Assembly: GCF_007859755.1 (NCBI RefSeq)
Contig: NZ_SJPF01000001.1
Span: forward strand, 1,166,082-1,230,081
From: Blastopirellula retiformator
GTDB lineage: Bacteria; Planctomycetota; Planctomycetia; Pirellulales; Pirellulaceae
Reading direction: 5' to 3'
Length of the DNA: 64,000 nt
Under the pieces are notes generated by a model that saw only the letters and a list, made by a program, of their open reading frames with translations, searched no databases and was not told the DNA's origin. How positions within the stretch are numbered: position 1 is the stretch's first letter; each line of letters opens with the position of its first letter. This document shows, in pieces, positions 27,630-36,988 of the stretch. The position numbers and the translations under genes are program-made.

Positions 27630-28391
27630 TTAAGTAATTCGGCGTCCTTGCGGCAGCGGCAGTCGGGCGCCGCGGGCCTGGGGCTTCGCTTCCAGGTTGT
27701 CGCGATCGGTCGACGTCGGAATCGTCACCTCTTTGATCACCATCAGGGCCGAGCCCATCGATTGCGTCAGCGGGCGAAACGGATGCTGCACGGTGTCGAT
27801 CCAAGGTCGGGCGTCGAGCGAGCTGACCGCCAGCGTCGTCGAATCAAGCGGCAAGCGCTGGGCGGTGGTGGTCACGCCGACCAGGTCGTTGGTCAGATCC
27901 CAGGGAAGGTCAAAGGGAGAGCGAACGGTCGAGACGTACTGGGCGTCTTCCCAATCGAGCGGCTCTAGCGGCTCTTCCCAGGTTGGGTCATCGGTCAGGG
28001 CGGTCATTCCGTATTGGCCAATGCGATCGTCCCGCTGATCGTTCAGCGAGAAGGGGATGACCGCCAGGATCAACAGCGACGCCGCCATCCCCAAGGCGGC
28101 GATTGGCAGCCAGGCGGTCACCGGCGTTGCTGGCGAGGGAGTCTCGGCGGCGATCGGCAGAGTGGCCGACGTGGTCTGCAGCTGCGCGATTACGCAGGCC
28201 GTCAGATGGGGACCGGCGGTCGGCTGATCCCACGACTCTAGGCCGTCAAACAGCATGGCGTAGTCGGCGGCGAGCCGCTCGCAGCGCGTACGATCTTCGG
28301 CGTCGACCTGCGAAAGCAGCTGATCGACTTCATGAAAACGCCGCTCGTCCAACAGGTCGTGCAGCTGAGATTCAAACTCGACGCATTTCAT
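27630..28391 (-). CDS. Putative anti-sigma factor, single-pass membrane protein
   Basis: 253 residues from ATG 28391 (a GTG two codons earlier is possible). It has an N-terminal Cys-containing helical domain (MKCVEFESQLHDLLDE...CERLAADYAML), a membrane segment near 95-115 (WLPIAALGMAASLLILAVIPF) and a disordered exported C-terminus. It lacks the full H-x3-C-x2-C zinc motif. Its start overlaps the end of the ECF sigma gene by ~20 bp, the usual arrangement for a sigma factor and its anti-sigma partner. Confidence 0.78.
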   Translation of the reverse strand: MKCVEFESQLHDLLDERRFHEVDQLLSQVDAEDRTRCERLAADYAMLFDGLESWDQPTAGPHLTACVIAQLQTTSATLPIAAETPSPATPVTAWLPIAALGMAASLLILAVIPFSLNDQRDDRIGQYGMTALTDDPTWEEPLEPLDWEDAQYVSTVRSPFDLPWDLTNDLVGVTTTAQRLPLDSTTLAVSSLDARPWIDTVQHPFRPLTQSMGSALMVIKEVTIPTSTDRDNLEAKPQARGARLPLPQGRRIT

Positions 28392-28938
28392 TTTCACGCC
28401 CTTCCAATACCCCTCGTTGGGACAATCGCGCGATCATCTCCCTCCGCGCTCGGTGGACCCAGGTTTTGATCGTGCCCAGCGGTTTTCCTAACTGCTCGCT
28501 GATCTCGATGTAGCTCAGCTCATGTTCATGAAACAACAAAAATGCTTGTCGGTATTCCGACCGGACTTGCTGCAGGGCCAAATGAACTTCTTCGGCCAAA
28601 ATTTGGGCCGGCTGCAGGTCGGGTCGATGATCGGCGACATGATCTTCGATCGGGTGAGCCTGAGGGCGCCGTTTTCGCTTGGCCAGCAAAGTGCGGCAGC
28701 GATTGCCGGCGATCGTCAGGATCCAGGGCTCCAGCGGACGCTCGCGATCCCAGTGATCTAGGCTGCGCATCACGCGTACAAAGGTCTCCTGGGCCATGTC
28801 CTCCGCCTCGTGATGCTCTCCGACCATGCGGTAGCAGAGCCCATACACTTTGTTTCGAAATAGGTCGATAAACTGCCCGATGGCGGTACCATCCCCACTG
28901 CGGCATTGATCGACTAGCAGGTGAATGTCGGAGACCAA
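28372..28938 (-). CDS. ECF-type RNA polymerase sigma factor
   Basis: 188 residues from TTG 28938. Region 2 includes FIDLFRNKVYGLCYRMVGEH and EDMAQETFVRVMRS; region 4 includes LSYIEISEQLGKPLGTIKTW with the helix-turn-helix. It directs transcription in response to a signal relayed by the membrane protein whose gene overlaps its 3' end. Targets are unknown. Confidence 0.92.
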   Translation of the reverse strand: MVSDIHLLVDQCRSGDGTAIGQFIDLFRNKVYGLCYRMVGEHHEAEDMAQETFVRVMRSLDHWDRERPLEPWILTIAGNRCRTLLAKRKRRPQAHPIEDHVADHRPDLQPAQILAEEVHLALQQVRSEYRQAFLLFHEHELSYIEISEQLGKPLGTIKTWVHRARREMIARLSQRGVLEGRENEMRRV

Positions 28939-29106
28939 CGGTCAAACCTTTCCGCGGAGTTTTTCCGTTCAGAAGTGCTTACTTGGTGAGGTCGACCGGG
29001 GTTTCATCCAGGCAGATTGATTTTTTGAGCTTGGGGCCGATCGACAGGCTTACCGCAGTTCGGCGGGCGAACCCGCATCTTGGCGCTATTATGCCGGAAA
29101 AGACGC

Positions 29107-29132
29107 AAAAAAGCCGGCACGGAGCCGGCTTT
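29107..29132 (-). terminator. Terminator after the FHA gene
   Basis: Stem AAAGCCGGC / GCCGGCTTT with loop ACGGA. On the minus strand it is followed by a T-run, 33 bp beyond the FHA stop. Confidence 0.85.
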
Positions 29133-29164
29133 CTGCTTATCTACTGGTGTGCTCGAGCGGCCGC

Positions 29165-29842
29165 CTAGCGACGATCGAACATCTTTTTCAGCGTTTCCTG
29201 AGCCGCGTCACGACTGTTTTGGGCTTCGTCCTTGTCCATATGCGGCAGTTTGCCGTATTCCTTCTTCTTCTTGCCCGCGAAGAGCCCCATGAAGCCCGAC
29301 TTGGTGTTGGCGCCCGCCTCGTCGGCCGAGGTCGGTTGCTCTTCGTCTTCGACAAAGTCGTCGACCGAGACCGTTTCGCCAATGCGGAACTGACGTCCTT
29401 CCGGATTCGCCAGACGATCCATCCGGTCTTCCTCGTCCGCTTCGGCCAGCCAGCCGGCGACGTCGGAGTCGTTGAGGCCAGCTTCGGCGACCCGCGTGGC
29501 CGCTTCTTTCACGCTGTTCACACGGGGCCGTTTGGCGGCTCCGAGCGAATGATCGATCAGCACGAGGAATTCGAGCGGACCAACGCGAAGTTCGTCCCCC
29601 ATCTTCAATTCGATCGTGCCGCTGATTTGTTCGTTGTTGACGAAGGTGCCATTCTTGCTGCCGAAATCTTCGATCACTAGCTTCGAGTCGGCGACGCGCA
29701 GCTCGCAATGTCGGCGACTAATCATGTCGCTTTTCGGTTTCAGATGACATCCATCGCCGCGTCCGATGACAAAGCTGTCGACAGGAATCTTGAATTCCTT
29801 ACCGGCGCTCGGTCCTCGAACGACCCTTAACATTACCTGCAT
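29165..29842 (-). CDS. FHA-domain protein
   Basis: 225 residues from ATG 29842; the longer frame to 29965 lacks family resemblance. The FHA fold is at the N-terminus: FVIGRGDGCHLKPKSDMISRRH (Arg and Ser of the phosphothreonine pocket) and DFGSKNGTFVNNEQI. The remaining ~110 residues are charged and low-complexity, ending in a Lys/Arg-rich tail. It likely binds a phosphothreonine made by one of the many planctomycete Ser/Thr kinases; none is encoded next to it. Confidence 0.9.
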   Translation of the reverse strand: MQVMLRVVRGPSAGKEFKIPVDSFVIGRGDGCHLKPKSDMISRRHCELRVADSKLVIEDFGSKNGTFVNNEQISGTIELKMGDELRVGPLEFLVLIDHSLGAAKRPRVNSVKEAATRVAEAGLNDSDVAGWLAEADEEDRMDRLANPEGRQFRIGETVSVDDFVEDEEQPTSADEAGANTKSGFMGLFAGKKKKEYGKLPHMDKDEAQNSRDAAQETLKKMFDRR

Positions 29843-30245
29843 CGACAATCCTTCCTTCGCATTTAGTCCCGCCCCCGGAGATTCTCTGAACGAAATAATT
29901 ACGGTTAGCAATATTTGGGAACAAAACCGCGAATAGGATTTAGGAGATGTCTCGACTGCTATCACTCGGATTACAGTCGAACATCAAAGGGAAAAGGTGT
30001 CTGTCGCTAGCCCGGATGATAAGTAGGAATAGGCGAGCGATTAGCTACTTAGGTTACTGCTGGCGCCGGCTAGAAAAAATGACCATTCTGAGGGGCTCCG
30101 TTCCAATTTGGGAAACTTCACAATCCCCAGATTCGTCTTCTTTCTTCTTGCATATCGGCAATATCGAGGTAGCCGCTTCAGGATCATAATACTCCACCGT
30201 AAAGTCCGGGTCAAAGGATATGTTTCTTCCGGCCTGGGCGGGCGG
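29843..30245. other. Intergenic stretch without recognised gene
   Basis: 403 bp upstream of the FHA gene and downstream of the lipoate ligase-like gene. It is noticeably more AT-rich than the surroundings. Short open frames on the plus strand have no family features. No terminator-like hairpin or repeat was identified here. Confidence 0.4.
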
Positions 30246-30983
30246 CTACTTCTTCTCGGTCCAATCAGGGGAGGCGAAACGCGACTTTTCCGTTTCCGTC
30301 GCCAAATCGATTTCCCCCCCGGTTAGCGCACCAATTTCAAAATTCACCTGCAAAATTTGGCTAAGATTCGGCAGCCAAACATTTTGCAGCTCATCAGCGG
30401 CGATTCTCACGCCTGCCAGCTCGACGATTCCCGGCAATTGAGGGGCTGCAGTCGACCGCCCCAGCAGGATGCTGCCATGCTGGAGCACCGCTCCCCGGCC
30501 GCGACGCTGGGCGCTGCCGCAAACCTTATATCCATCGACAATTACGTCGACGCTGCTCCGTCTCTCGAAGCAGAGGAACGGATCGCCTTCGGGATGCTTC
30601 TGTGGCTTTCCGCAAATCGCCGCCGTCACGCCCAGCTCAGCCAGCGTGACAATCAGGGACTGGTGGAACAGGTCAAACAGGCTGGTCACCGACGTGCTGC
30701 GGGGATCGGCCGTCGGCACGCAGTAGCTGTAGGTCAGCTCGACGTCATGCAGAATCGCCCCGCCGCCGGAAGCGCGCCGTACGCAGGCGGCGTCGCGACT
30801 TTCTGCGTGGGACCAGCGGTCGGCGTACTTCTGGAAGTAGCCGAGCGAGAGGGTTGGCTCGCTCCATTGGTAGAAGCGGAGCGTCGGCCTCTGGCTGTCG
30901 GCGGTCGACTCCAGCAAGGATTCGTCGACCGCCATATTCCAGCTTCCGCGGTGGGAAGCGTTTTCTATCAGGCGAACCGCCAT
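30246..30983 (-). CDS. lplA: Lipoate-protein ligase A-like (BPL/LplA/LipB family)
   Basis: 245 residues. RRASGGGAILHD at 69-80 is the lipoate/biotin ligase signature, and K153 in VDGYKVCGSAQRR is the conserved lysine that contacts the lipoyl-adenylate. It probably attaches or transfers lipoyl groups or octanoate to GcvH or 2-oxoacid dehydrogenase E2 domains. It starts 10 bp after the gcvPB stop as the last gene of the glycine cleavage operon, which supports GcvH as its substrate. A LipM-type octanoyltransferase activity is an alternative. Confidence 0.85.
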   Translation of the reverse strand: MAVRLIENASHRGSWNMAVDESLLESTADSQRPTLRFYQWSEPTLSLGYFQKYADRWSHAESRDAACVRRASGGGAILHDVELTYSYCVPTADPRSTSVTSLFDLFHQSLIVTLAELGVTAAICGKPQKHPEGDPFLCFERRSSVDVIVDGYKVCGSAQRRGRGAVLQHGSILLGRSTAAPQLPGIVELAGVRIAADELQNVWLPNLSQILQVNFEIGALTGGEIDLATETEKSRFASPDWTEKK

Positions 30984-30992
30984 CGCACTCGC

Positions 30993-32447
30993 CTAGTTGC
31001 AAACGGCCCGCAGGCAGGGCTGACGCGCCGCCGCCACTTCATTCGGACGGCTGATCGGCGTCGTGTGGGGCGCTTCGTGCAGCAGATCGGCCGACTCTTC
31101 GGTGATGCGGAAGAGGGTTTCGACGAAGGCGTCGAGCATCTCTTTGCTTTCCGTTTCGGTCGGTTCGATCATCATCGCTTCGGGCACCGTCAGCGGGAAG
31201 TAAACGGTCGGAGCGTGATAGCCGTAGTCAAGCAACCGCTTGGCGACGTCCATCGCGGTGACGCCTTTCTCCTGCTTCAGCTTGGCCGCCGAAGCGACAA
31301 ACTCGTGCATGCAGCGAGTCCCGTGCGGAACCGGCATGAAGTGCTTCACCTTGCTCAACAGGTAGTTGGCGTTCAGCACGGCGTTTTCCGACACCGCCTT
31401 CAGACCATCGGGCCCGTACGACAAGATGTAGCAGTAAGCCCGGACGAGCACGCCGACATTGCCGAAGAAGGTGCGAACGCGACCGATCGAGTTGGGGCGA
31501 TCGTAGTCGAGACGATACTTGTCGCCTGCTTTGACTACGATTGGCGACGGCAGGAATGGGCCCAGCTTTTCGGCGACGCAGATCGGACCAGCGCCAGGAC
31601 CACCGCCGCCGTGAGGGCCGCTGAAGGTCTTGTGCGGGTTGTAGTGCATCATGTCGGCGCCGATGTCGCCGGGACGCGAAATCCCCAGGACCGCGTTCAT
31701 GTTGGCGCCGTCCAGATAGATCAAACCGCCGGCGGCGTGGACCGCGTCGGCGATCTCGGCCATCTGCGTTTCAAACAAGCCGAGCGTGCTTGGGTTGGTG
31801 ATCATGAAGACGGCGACCTGGTCGTTCAGCTTGCTGCGGAGGTCATCCATATCGACCGCGCCGTCGACCGTTCTGACGGTGACCGCGGTGAAGCCCGCCA
31901 TCTGGGCGCTGGCCGGGTTGGTGCCGTGCGAGCTGTCGGGCGAAAGGACCAGCTTGCGGCTCTCTTGTCCGATCGAACGGAAGTAGGCGGCGGCCGCCAT
32001 CAGCGCGGTCCATTCGCCATGGGCGCCAGCGGCAGGTTGCAGCGACACGGCCGGCAGACCCGAGATCTCCGTCAGGAAGTCCTGCAGCTCAAACAGCAAC
32101 TGCAACATTCCTTGCAGCGAATCTTCGGGCTGATACGGGTGCAAGTCGACGATGCCCGGCAGCGAAGCGAGACGCTCGTTCCGCTTCGGGTTGTACTTCA
32201 TCGTGCACGAACCGAGCGGGTAGTAATGCGTATCGACCGACATGTTGAGGGTCGACAGGTTGGTGTAGTGCCGCACCACTTCGGGCTCGGCCAGTTCCGG
32301 CAATGCCGGCGGATTATCGGCCAGCGCGTCGGCGGGCAGCAGCTCGCTGAGCGGGGTTTCGGGGACGTCGCACTTCGGCAGAACCACGGCGCGACGACCC
32401 GGTTGCGAAAGCTCGGTCAGCAGCTGGGTAGAGCGGGTATTACGCAT
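30993..32447 (-). CDS. gcvPB: Glycine dehydrogenase (decarboxylating) subunit 2
   Basis: 484 residues. The PLP-binding lysine is near residue 269 in MHYNPHKTFSGPHGGGG. It is the C-terminal half of the P-protein that is a single chain in many bacteria. With GcvPA it decarboxylates glycine and transfers aminomethyl to the lipoyl arm of GcvH. The gene overlaps gcvPA by 8 bp, indicating translational coupling. Confidence 0.96.
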   Translation of the reverse strand: MRNTRSTQLLTELSQPGRRAVVLPKCDVPETPLSELLPADALADNPPALPELAEPEVVRHYTNLSTLNMSVDTHYYPLGSCTMKYNPKRNERLASLPGIVDLHPYQPEDSLQGMLQLLFELQDFLTEISGLPAVSLQPAAGAHGEWTALMAAAAYFRSIGQESRKLVLSPDSSHGTNPASAQMAGFTAVTVRTVDGAVDMDDLRSKLNDQVAVFMITNPSTLGLFETQMAEIADAVHAAGGLIYLDGANMNAVLGISRPGDIGADMMHYNPHKTFSGPHGGGGPGAGPICVAEKLGPFLPSPIVVKAGDKYRLDYDRPNSIGRVRTFFGNVGVLVRAYCYILSYGPDGLKAVSENAVLNANYLLSKVKHFMPVPHGTRCMHEFVASAAKLKQEKGVTAMDVAKRLLDYGYHAPTVYFPLTVPEAMMIEPTETESKEMLDAFVETLFRITEESADLLHEAPHTTPISRPNEVAAARQPCLRAVCN

Positions 32448-33807
32448 GGATCGTCGTCCGGTTGGTAGTCAGGGCCAAAGTTTTCACAAGACCGTCGATC
32501 TCGACGCGAGTTCGTTTTTCGGTCACGGTAACCAGGAAGCAGTCGGCCAGTTCGGGGAACCAGGTTCCCAGGGCGACGCCGGCGAAGAAGCCTGCTTCGG
32601 ACGCTTCGGCCAACACGGTGGCGACGTCATTTTGCGTATCGCGGACGACGAACTCTTTGAAGAACGGCGTGTCGAACGCCAACTCAAATCGCTCGTGCGA
32701 GGCGATCTGCTGGGCCGCGTAGTGCGACTTGCGGGCACACAACTCGCCCACTTCTTTCATTCCCTGCGGTCCCATCAGGGCCAGGTAGATCGAAGCGCGA
32801 AGGGCGAACAACCCTTGGTTGGTACAGATGTTGCTGGTCGCCTTTTCGCGGCGGATATGCTGTTCGCGCGTTTGCAGCGTCAGCACCCAGCAGCGCTTGC
32901 CGCGGCGATCGGTCGTTTCGCCGCAGATACGGCCCGGCATGCGGCGGACGAACTGCTCGCGGCAGGTCATGATGCCAAGATAGGGACCGCCATACTGCAT
33001 CGGCGAACCAAGAGCATGTCCTTCGGCGACGGCGATATCGGCGCCCAGGTCGCCGGGACGCTTCAGCACTCCCAGGCTGAGCGGATCGAACGACTGAACC
33101 AACAGCGCGCCTTTGGCGTGGGCGATGTCAGCCAAGGCTTGCACTTGCTCGGGCGAGCCGAAGAAGTTGGGCGACTGGACCACGACGCAGGCGGTTTGGT
33201 CGTCGACCAGCGCTTCGACTTCGGCCGGATCGGCCGTGCCATTGGTGGTCGGCGCGACGACGATTTCCAGACCGAGCGGACCGAAGTAGGTCTCCAGGAT
33301 CTGGCGATACTCGGGATGGATGCTGCCAAGGACGACGATCTTTTCATGGCGACGAACGGTGTTCATGCTCATGATCACCGCTTCGGCCAGGGCGCTGCCG
33401 CCGTCGTAGAGACTGGCGTTGGAGACGTCCATGCCGGTTAGTTCGCAGATCAGCGTCTGATACTCGAACATCGCCTGCAAGTTCCCCTGCGACACTTCCG
33501 GTTGGTAGGGAGTGTAGGAGGTGTAGAACTCGCCGCGGGACGCGATCGCATCGACCGCCGCGGGAATGAAGTGATCGTAGCTTCCGCCCCCTAAGAAACA
33601 GACCTTGTCACCCGGGCCTTGGCTTTTGGCGGCCAGGCTCGACAAGTGTTGCGTTAGTTCCAGTTCCCCCATCGCTGGCGGCAGGTCGAGAGGACGACCG
33701 AGACGCAGTGACGGCGGGATTTGCTCGAACAGCTCTTCGATCGAAGCCGCGCCGATCGAGGCGAGCATTTCTTGCTGCTCTTGGGGAGTGTTAAATAGGT
33801 AAGCCAT
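32440..33807 (-). CDS. gcvPA: Glycine dehydrogenase (decarboxylating) subunit 1
   Basis: 455 residues from ATG 33807 (MAYLFNTPQEQQEMLASIG). An upstream in-frame extension to 34032 overlaps gcvH and is spurious. Contains FLGGGSYDHFIPAAVD and YTPYQPEVSQGNLQAMFEYQ, hallmark motifs of the N-terminal P-protein subunit. Partner of GcvPB in the P-protein heterotetramer. Lies 124 bp after gcvH on the same strand. Confidence 0.96.
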   Translation of the reverse strand: MAYLFNTPQEQQEMLASIGAASIEELFEQIPPSLRLGRPLDLPPAMGELELTQHLSSLAAKSQGPGDKVCFLGGGSYDHFIPAAVDAIASRGEFYTSYTPYQPEVSQGNLQAMFEYQTLICELTGMDVSNASLYDGGSALAEAVIMSMNTVRRHEKIVVLGSIHPEYRQILETYFGPLGLEIVVAPTTNGTADPAEVEALVDDQTACVVVQSPNFFGSPEQVQALADIAHAKGALLVQSFDPLSLGVLKRPGDLGADIAVAEGHALGSPMQYGGPYLGIMTCREQFVRRMPGRICGETTDRRGKRCWVLTLQTREQHIRREKATSNICTNQGLFALRASIYLALMGPQGMKEVGELCARKSHYAAQQIASHERFELAFDTPFFKEFVVRDTQNDVATVLAEASEAGFFAGVALGTWFPELADCFLVTVTEKRTRVEIDGLVKTLALTTNRTTIHA

Positions 33808-33931
33808 GTTCTCTCGCGTTGGTCCATATTTGACGTTGCGTGATCGCTGACAAAGGAAAGAGACGCCTCGAGCGGCGCCGGCCGCAGCGTCAACTGACGG
33901 TGCGACGCTGGCGATCGCGACAGGAAGTGGA

Positions 33932-34327
33932 CTAGCCTTCTTCCTGGCACTGCTTTTCGTAGGCGGGCTGGTCCAGCAAGTTGGCCAGGCCGCTGTCGTC
34001 CGTGATTTTGATCCTGGCGATCCATCCGCCAACGTAGGGGTCGTCGTTCAGCGATTCCAGTTTGTTCGGCAGCTCTTCGTTGACGGCGATCACTTCGCCG
34101 GTGACGGGAGCATACACGTCGCTGACCGCTTTGACCGATTCGATCTCACCAAAAGGCTGACCGGCGGTCGTTTGGGCGCCGACTTTCGGCAGTTCCAAGT
34201 AGACCAGGTCGGTCAGCGCTTCAATCGCGAAGGCGCTGATGCCGACGGTCGCCACTTTGCCGCCGTCTTGTTCTTCGACGAAGGCCCATTCATGCGTTTT
34301 CGCGTACAGCAGTTGGGAAGGGTCCAC
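33932..34327 (-). CDS. gcvH: Glycine cleavage system H protein
   Basis: 131 residues, GTG start at 34327. The lipoyl-attachment Lys66 lies in GEIESVKAVSDVYAPVTGE. It carries the aminomethyl group between the P and T proteins. The lipoate ligase-like gene three positions downstream in the same operon could lipoylate it. It follows gcvT by 27 bp. Confidence 0.96.
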   Translation of the reverse strand: MDPSQLLYAKTHEWAFVEEQDGGKVATVGISAFAIEALTDLVYLELPKVGAQTTAGQPFGEIESVKAVSDVYAPVTGEVIAVNEELPNKLESLNDDPYVGGWIARIKITDDSGLANLLDQPAYEKQCQEEG

Positions 34328-34354
34328 GTGGAGAGTCTCCTGAAAATTCTTTTT

Positions 34355-35458
34355 TTAGGTGCGAGGACGAGTGTAAAAGGGAAGCGGCGCGATCTCGGCC
34401 GTAATTCGTTTACCGCGAATATCGATTTCTACCGCGGTGCCGACGGTCGCCACGCTGGGGTCAACGTAACCCATCGCGATCGGCTTATTGAAAGTAGGTG
34501 AGAACGTACCGCTGGTCACTTCGCCCACTTGCTTGTCGCCGATATGAATCGTGCAGTGCTCGCGGGGGACCCGACGATCGCCGCAGGTCAAACCAACGCG
34601 AACGACGCTGGGCGCCATGTCGCGGGCCGCTTCGATCCGGTCTTTGCCAAAGAAGTCGTGGTCGTACGAGACCCCAAACGCCAGGCCGGCGGTCAGCGGA
34701 TCGATCGATTCCGACAGTTCGTGGCCATACAGCGGCATCGCCGCTTCGAGCCGCAGCGTGTCGCGGGCGCCCAATCCGCACGGCAATCCACCAAGCGGTT
34801 TGGCGTTTTCCAGAATCTTGTCCCAGATGGCGGTCGCGGCGGCGGCCGGCACGGTCACTTCGACCCCGTCTTCGCCGGTATAGCCGGTCCGGCTGATCAG
34901 GGCGGACTCGCCGCAGAGGGTACCAAGGGCGCCCGAGTAGTATTTGAGCTCGCCGATCGCAACGTCGCACAGCGGCTGAACCGCTTCGATCGCTTTAGGA
35001 CCTTGGACCGCGATCATGGCGGTTTCGAGCGTGTGATCGGTGAAGACGACCCCTTCGGCCGGCAGGTGCTTCTCGATCCAGGCGGCGATCTTCTCGCGAT
35101 TGCCGGCGTTGACGACCAGCCAGAAGTATTGCTGATCGGCTTCGCCCAAGTTGTAAATCAAGACGTCATCAAGGATTCCGCCTTCTTCGTTACAGACCAG
35201 GCTGTAGCGAATTTTGCCCATCGGGACGACGGAAGCTTTGCGAGTGAGCAGCTTGTCGAGGAACTCGCCAGCGCCAGGCCCATCGAAGCGAAAGCGGGCC
35301 ATGTGGGAGACGTCAAACAGCCCGGCCGCGGTGCGGGTGGCGTTGTGTTCGTCAATGATCGAAGAATATTGGACCGGCATCTCCCAGCCGCCGAAATCGA
35401 CCAGGCGGCCGCCTGCGGCGTGATGCCAATCATTAAGAGGCGTTTTGGCGAGCGTCAT
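34355..35458 (-). CDS. gcvT: Glycine cleavage system T protein (aminomethyltransferase)
   Basis: 367 residues from ATG 35458 (MTLAKTPLNDWHHAAGG); the longer frame to 35635 has no family match. Typical motifs: VDFGGWEMPVQYSSIIDEH, the folate-binding segment, and SRTGYTGEDGVEV. It transfers the methylene group to tetrahydrofolate and releases ammonia. First gene of the five-gene operon gcvT-gcvH-gcvPA-gcvPB-lplA on the minus strand; the promoter should lie in 35459-35845. Confidence 0.96.
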   Translation of the reverse strand: MTLAKTPLNDWHHAAGGRLVDFGGWEMPVQYSSIIDEHNATRTAAGLFDVSHMARFRFDGPGAGEFLDKLLTRKASVVPMGKIRYSLVCNEEGGILDDVLIYNLGEADQQYFWLVVNAGNREKIAAWIEKHLPAEGVVFTDHTLETAMIAVQGPKAIEAVQPLCDVAIGELKYYSGALGTLCGESALISRTGYTGEDGVEVTVPAAAATAIWDKILENAKPLGGLPCGLGARDTLRLEAAMPLYGHELSESIDPLTAGLAFGVSYDHDFFGKDRIEAARDMAPSVVRVGLTCGDRRVPREHCTIHIGDKQVGEVTSGTFSPTFNKPIAMGYVDPSVATVGTAVEIDIRGKRITAEIAPLPFYTRPRT

Positions 35459-35845
35459 CTTGCTCCAGGGTGGTTTGAGACCAATGGTTTTCCGCAGGAT
35501 ACAAGGCAACTGGGGCACGGCGCGAGACGCAAGTTCTGATGGTGCGCACGGCCAGATCGCTCGCCGGTCACATGGTTTGCGACCGAAGAGGAAAGGCGCC
35601 CAGCGTCGTGCTCGGGTGAGAGCGACGCTCGACAATGCTCAGATGCCAATTAGCGAAAGATCAACTATTGGCAAATTGTAACCCACTGCGCCGAGGTTGC
35701 TAGGGGCGAAGTGGTGTGTGGTTTGCCGTTCTTTTTGTGGAGCATAAGCCGAATGGGCGAAAAACCGCGCGCTTTGCGCATGGAAACGCCCAGTTCGCGG
35801 CGCGGAGCAATTGCGATCAGCGAATCTCTTCGATAGCGGTTCTCA
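35459..35845. other. gcv operon leader and intergenic region
   Basis: 387 bp between bestrophin and gcvT. It holds a hairpin with a 7-bp stem AGCGTCG/CGACGCT at about 35607-35634 and AT-richer sequence around 35660-35690. It should contain the gcv promoter and leader. I looked for glycine-riboswitch features and did not find convincing ones. Confidence 0.45.
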
Positions 35846-36805
35846 CTAGATCAAGAAATGATCGACCGGCTTGACCGGCGGCGGAACAAGCTCTGGCGGT
35901 TGTTCCGAGAGTTGGCGGATGTTGATTTCGATCATCGTGGACAACTGCAACAGCGGCAGATCGTTGTCGTCGGTGCTGAACGGCTGTTCGATTTCGTCGC
36001 CGACGGCGTCGAGGCCCAGAAACGCATAAGCGACCAGTGCGACCACGACCGGCGTCAGCCAACCGATTCTGTCATGGAGGCCGCACGGCAGCGCCAAGCA
36101 GTACAGCACAACGGTGCGGTGAGTCAGCACGCTGTAGGTAAACGGGATCGGCGTGCTCTTGATCCGTTCGCAACCTCCTTGGATCGCCAGCATCTCGGTC
36201 AGGTTCTGATGCAGCAGCGGGAGATGAAAGACATTCAGCCGTCCGCTTCGCCAAGCGTGATTCAAGCAGCGCGAGATTCGATCGGCGATCGCGGCCGGCA
36301 CGTTGTCTTGCGCCAGGTAGCTGTCGGCCTCGGCGTCGTTTTTTAAGCGCTGACGCAGTTCGGCGGTCGCGTCGGTGTCGCGCAGCCGATGTCGGAAGGC
36401 GTGGACGTAGGCGATGATCAGCCCCGTAATCCGATTCTGATCTGGCTGCTGTTCTCGCGGGGCGTCGGGATCGCTGTCAGCGTTCTCTTCGCCGATCAGT
36501 GAGTTGACCTGCATCGTAAAGGTGCGGCAGACGTTGACCATCCGGCCCCACAACTTGCGTCCTTCCCAATAGCGATCGTAGGCGGCGTTGTTGCGAAAGC
36601 CGAGAAAAATCGCCAGCGCCAGGCCGACCACCGTAAACGGTTCCATCGTCAAGCTATACGCCTGGGTTGGAAAGAATTTTGCGATGACCGTGATCACGAC
36701 CGAGAACCCGACCACCACGGCCAAGCGAGGCCATGTGCGATCCATGGTCGTGCCATGGTACGCAAAGATCATGCGGATCCAGCTATCTTTTTCGGTGATG
36801 ATCAT
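35846..36805 (-). CDS. Bestrophin-family (UPF0187) membrane channel-like protein
   Basis: 319 residues. Membrane helices near 25-45 and 55-75, with the family signature LAIFLGFRNNAAYDRYWEGRKLWG (~63-86), and further helices around 220-260 (VLTHRTVVLYCLALPCGLHD, LTPVVVALVAYAFLGLDAV). Bacterial bestrophins are inner-membrane ion channels. No regulatory partner is visible nearby; the C-terminus is Pro-rich. Confidence 0.88.
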   Translation of the reverse strand: MIITEKDSWIRMIFAYHGTTMDRTWPRLAVVVGFSVVITVIAKFFPTQAYSLTMEPFTVVGLALAIFLGFRNNAAYDRYWEGRKLWGRMVNVCRTFTMQVNSLIGEENADSDPDAPREQQPDQNRITGLIIAYVHAFRHRLRDTDATAELRQRLKNDAEADSYLAQDNVPAAIADRISRCLNHAWRSGRLNVFHLPLLHQNLTEMLAIQGGCERIKSTPIPFTYSVLTHRTVVLYCLALPCGLHDRIGWLTPVVVALVAYAFLGLDAVGDEIEQPFSTDDNDLPLLQLSTMIEINIRQLSEQPPELVPPPVKPVDHFLI

Positions 36806-36929
36806 CGGCGGCGCAGCTCGTTGGAATAAGGATCATTGGCAAGCCGCCTAGGATAGCCGAGATCGTCCGCCTCCGACAAGCAATTCGAGCGAAGAAGTCG
36901 GCAGACTGGCGACGGTAGAATCGAAAACG

Positions 36930-36963
36930 AAAAAAGCCGCGTGCCCAACGGCGACGCGGCTTT
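36930..36963 (-). terminator. Terminator after the DUF1559 lipoprotein gene
   Basis: Stem AAAGCCGCGT / ACGCGGCTTT with an 11-base loop, followed on the minus strand by a T-run, 26 bp beyond the stop. Confidence 0.85.
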
Positions 36964-36988
36964 GCTTTGTTCCGAAGACGTGGCGACC

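Noticed and set aside
30357-32468. 703-aa open frame opposite gcvPB
   Set aside because: Antisense to a certain gene and without recognisable domains.
35459-35845. Possible glycine riboswitch before the gcv operon
   Set aside because: The leader has a G-C rich hairpin, but I could not find the conserved glycine-aptamer core words or a tandem aptamer layout, so I do not call it.
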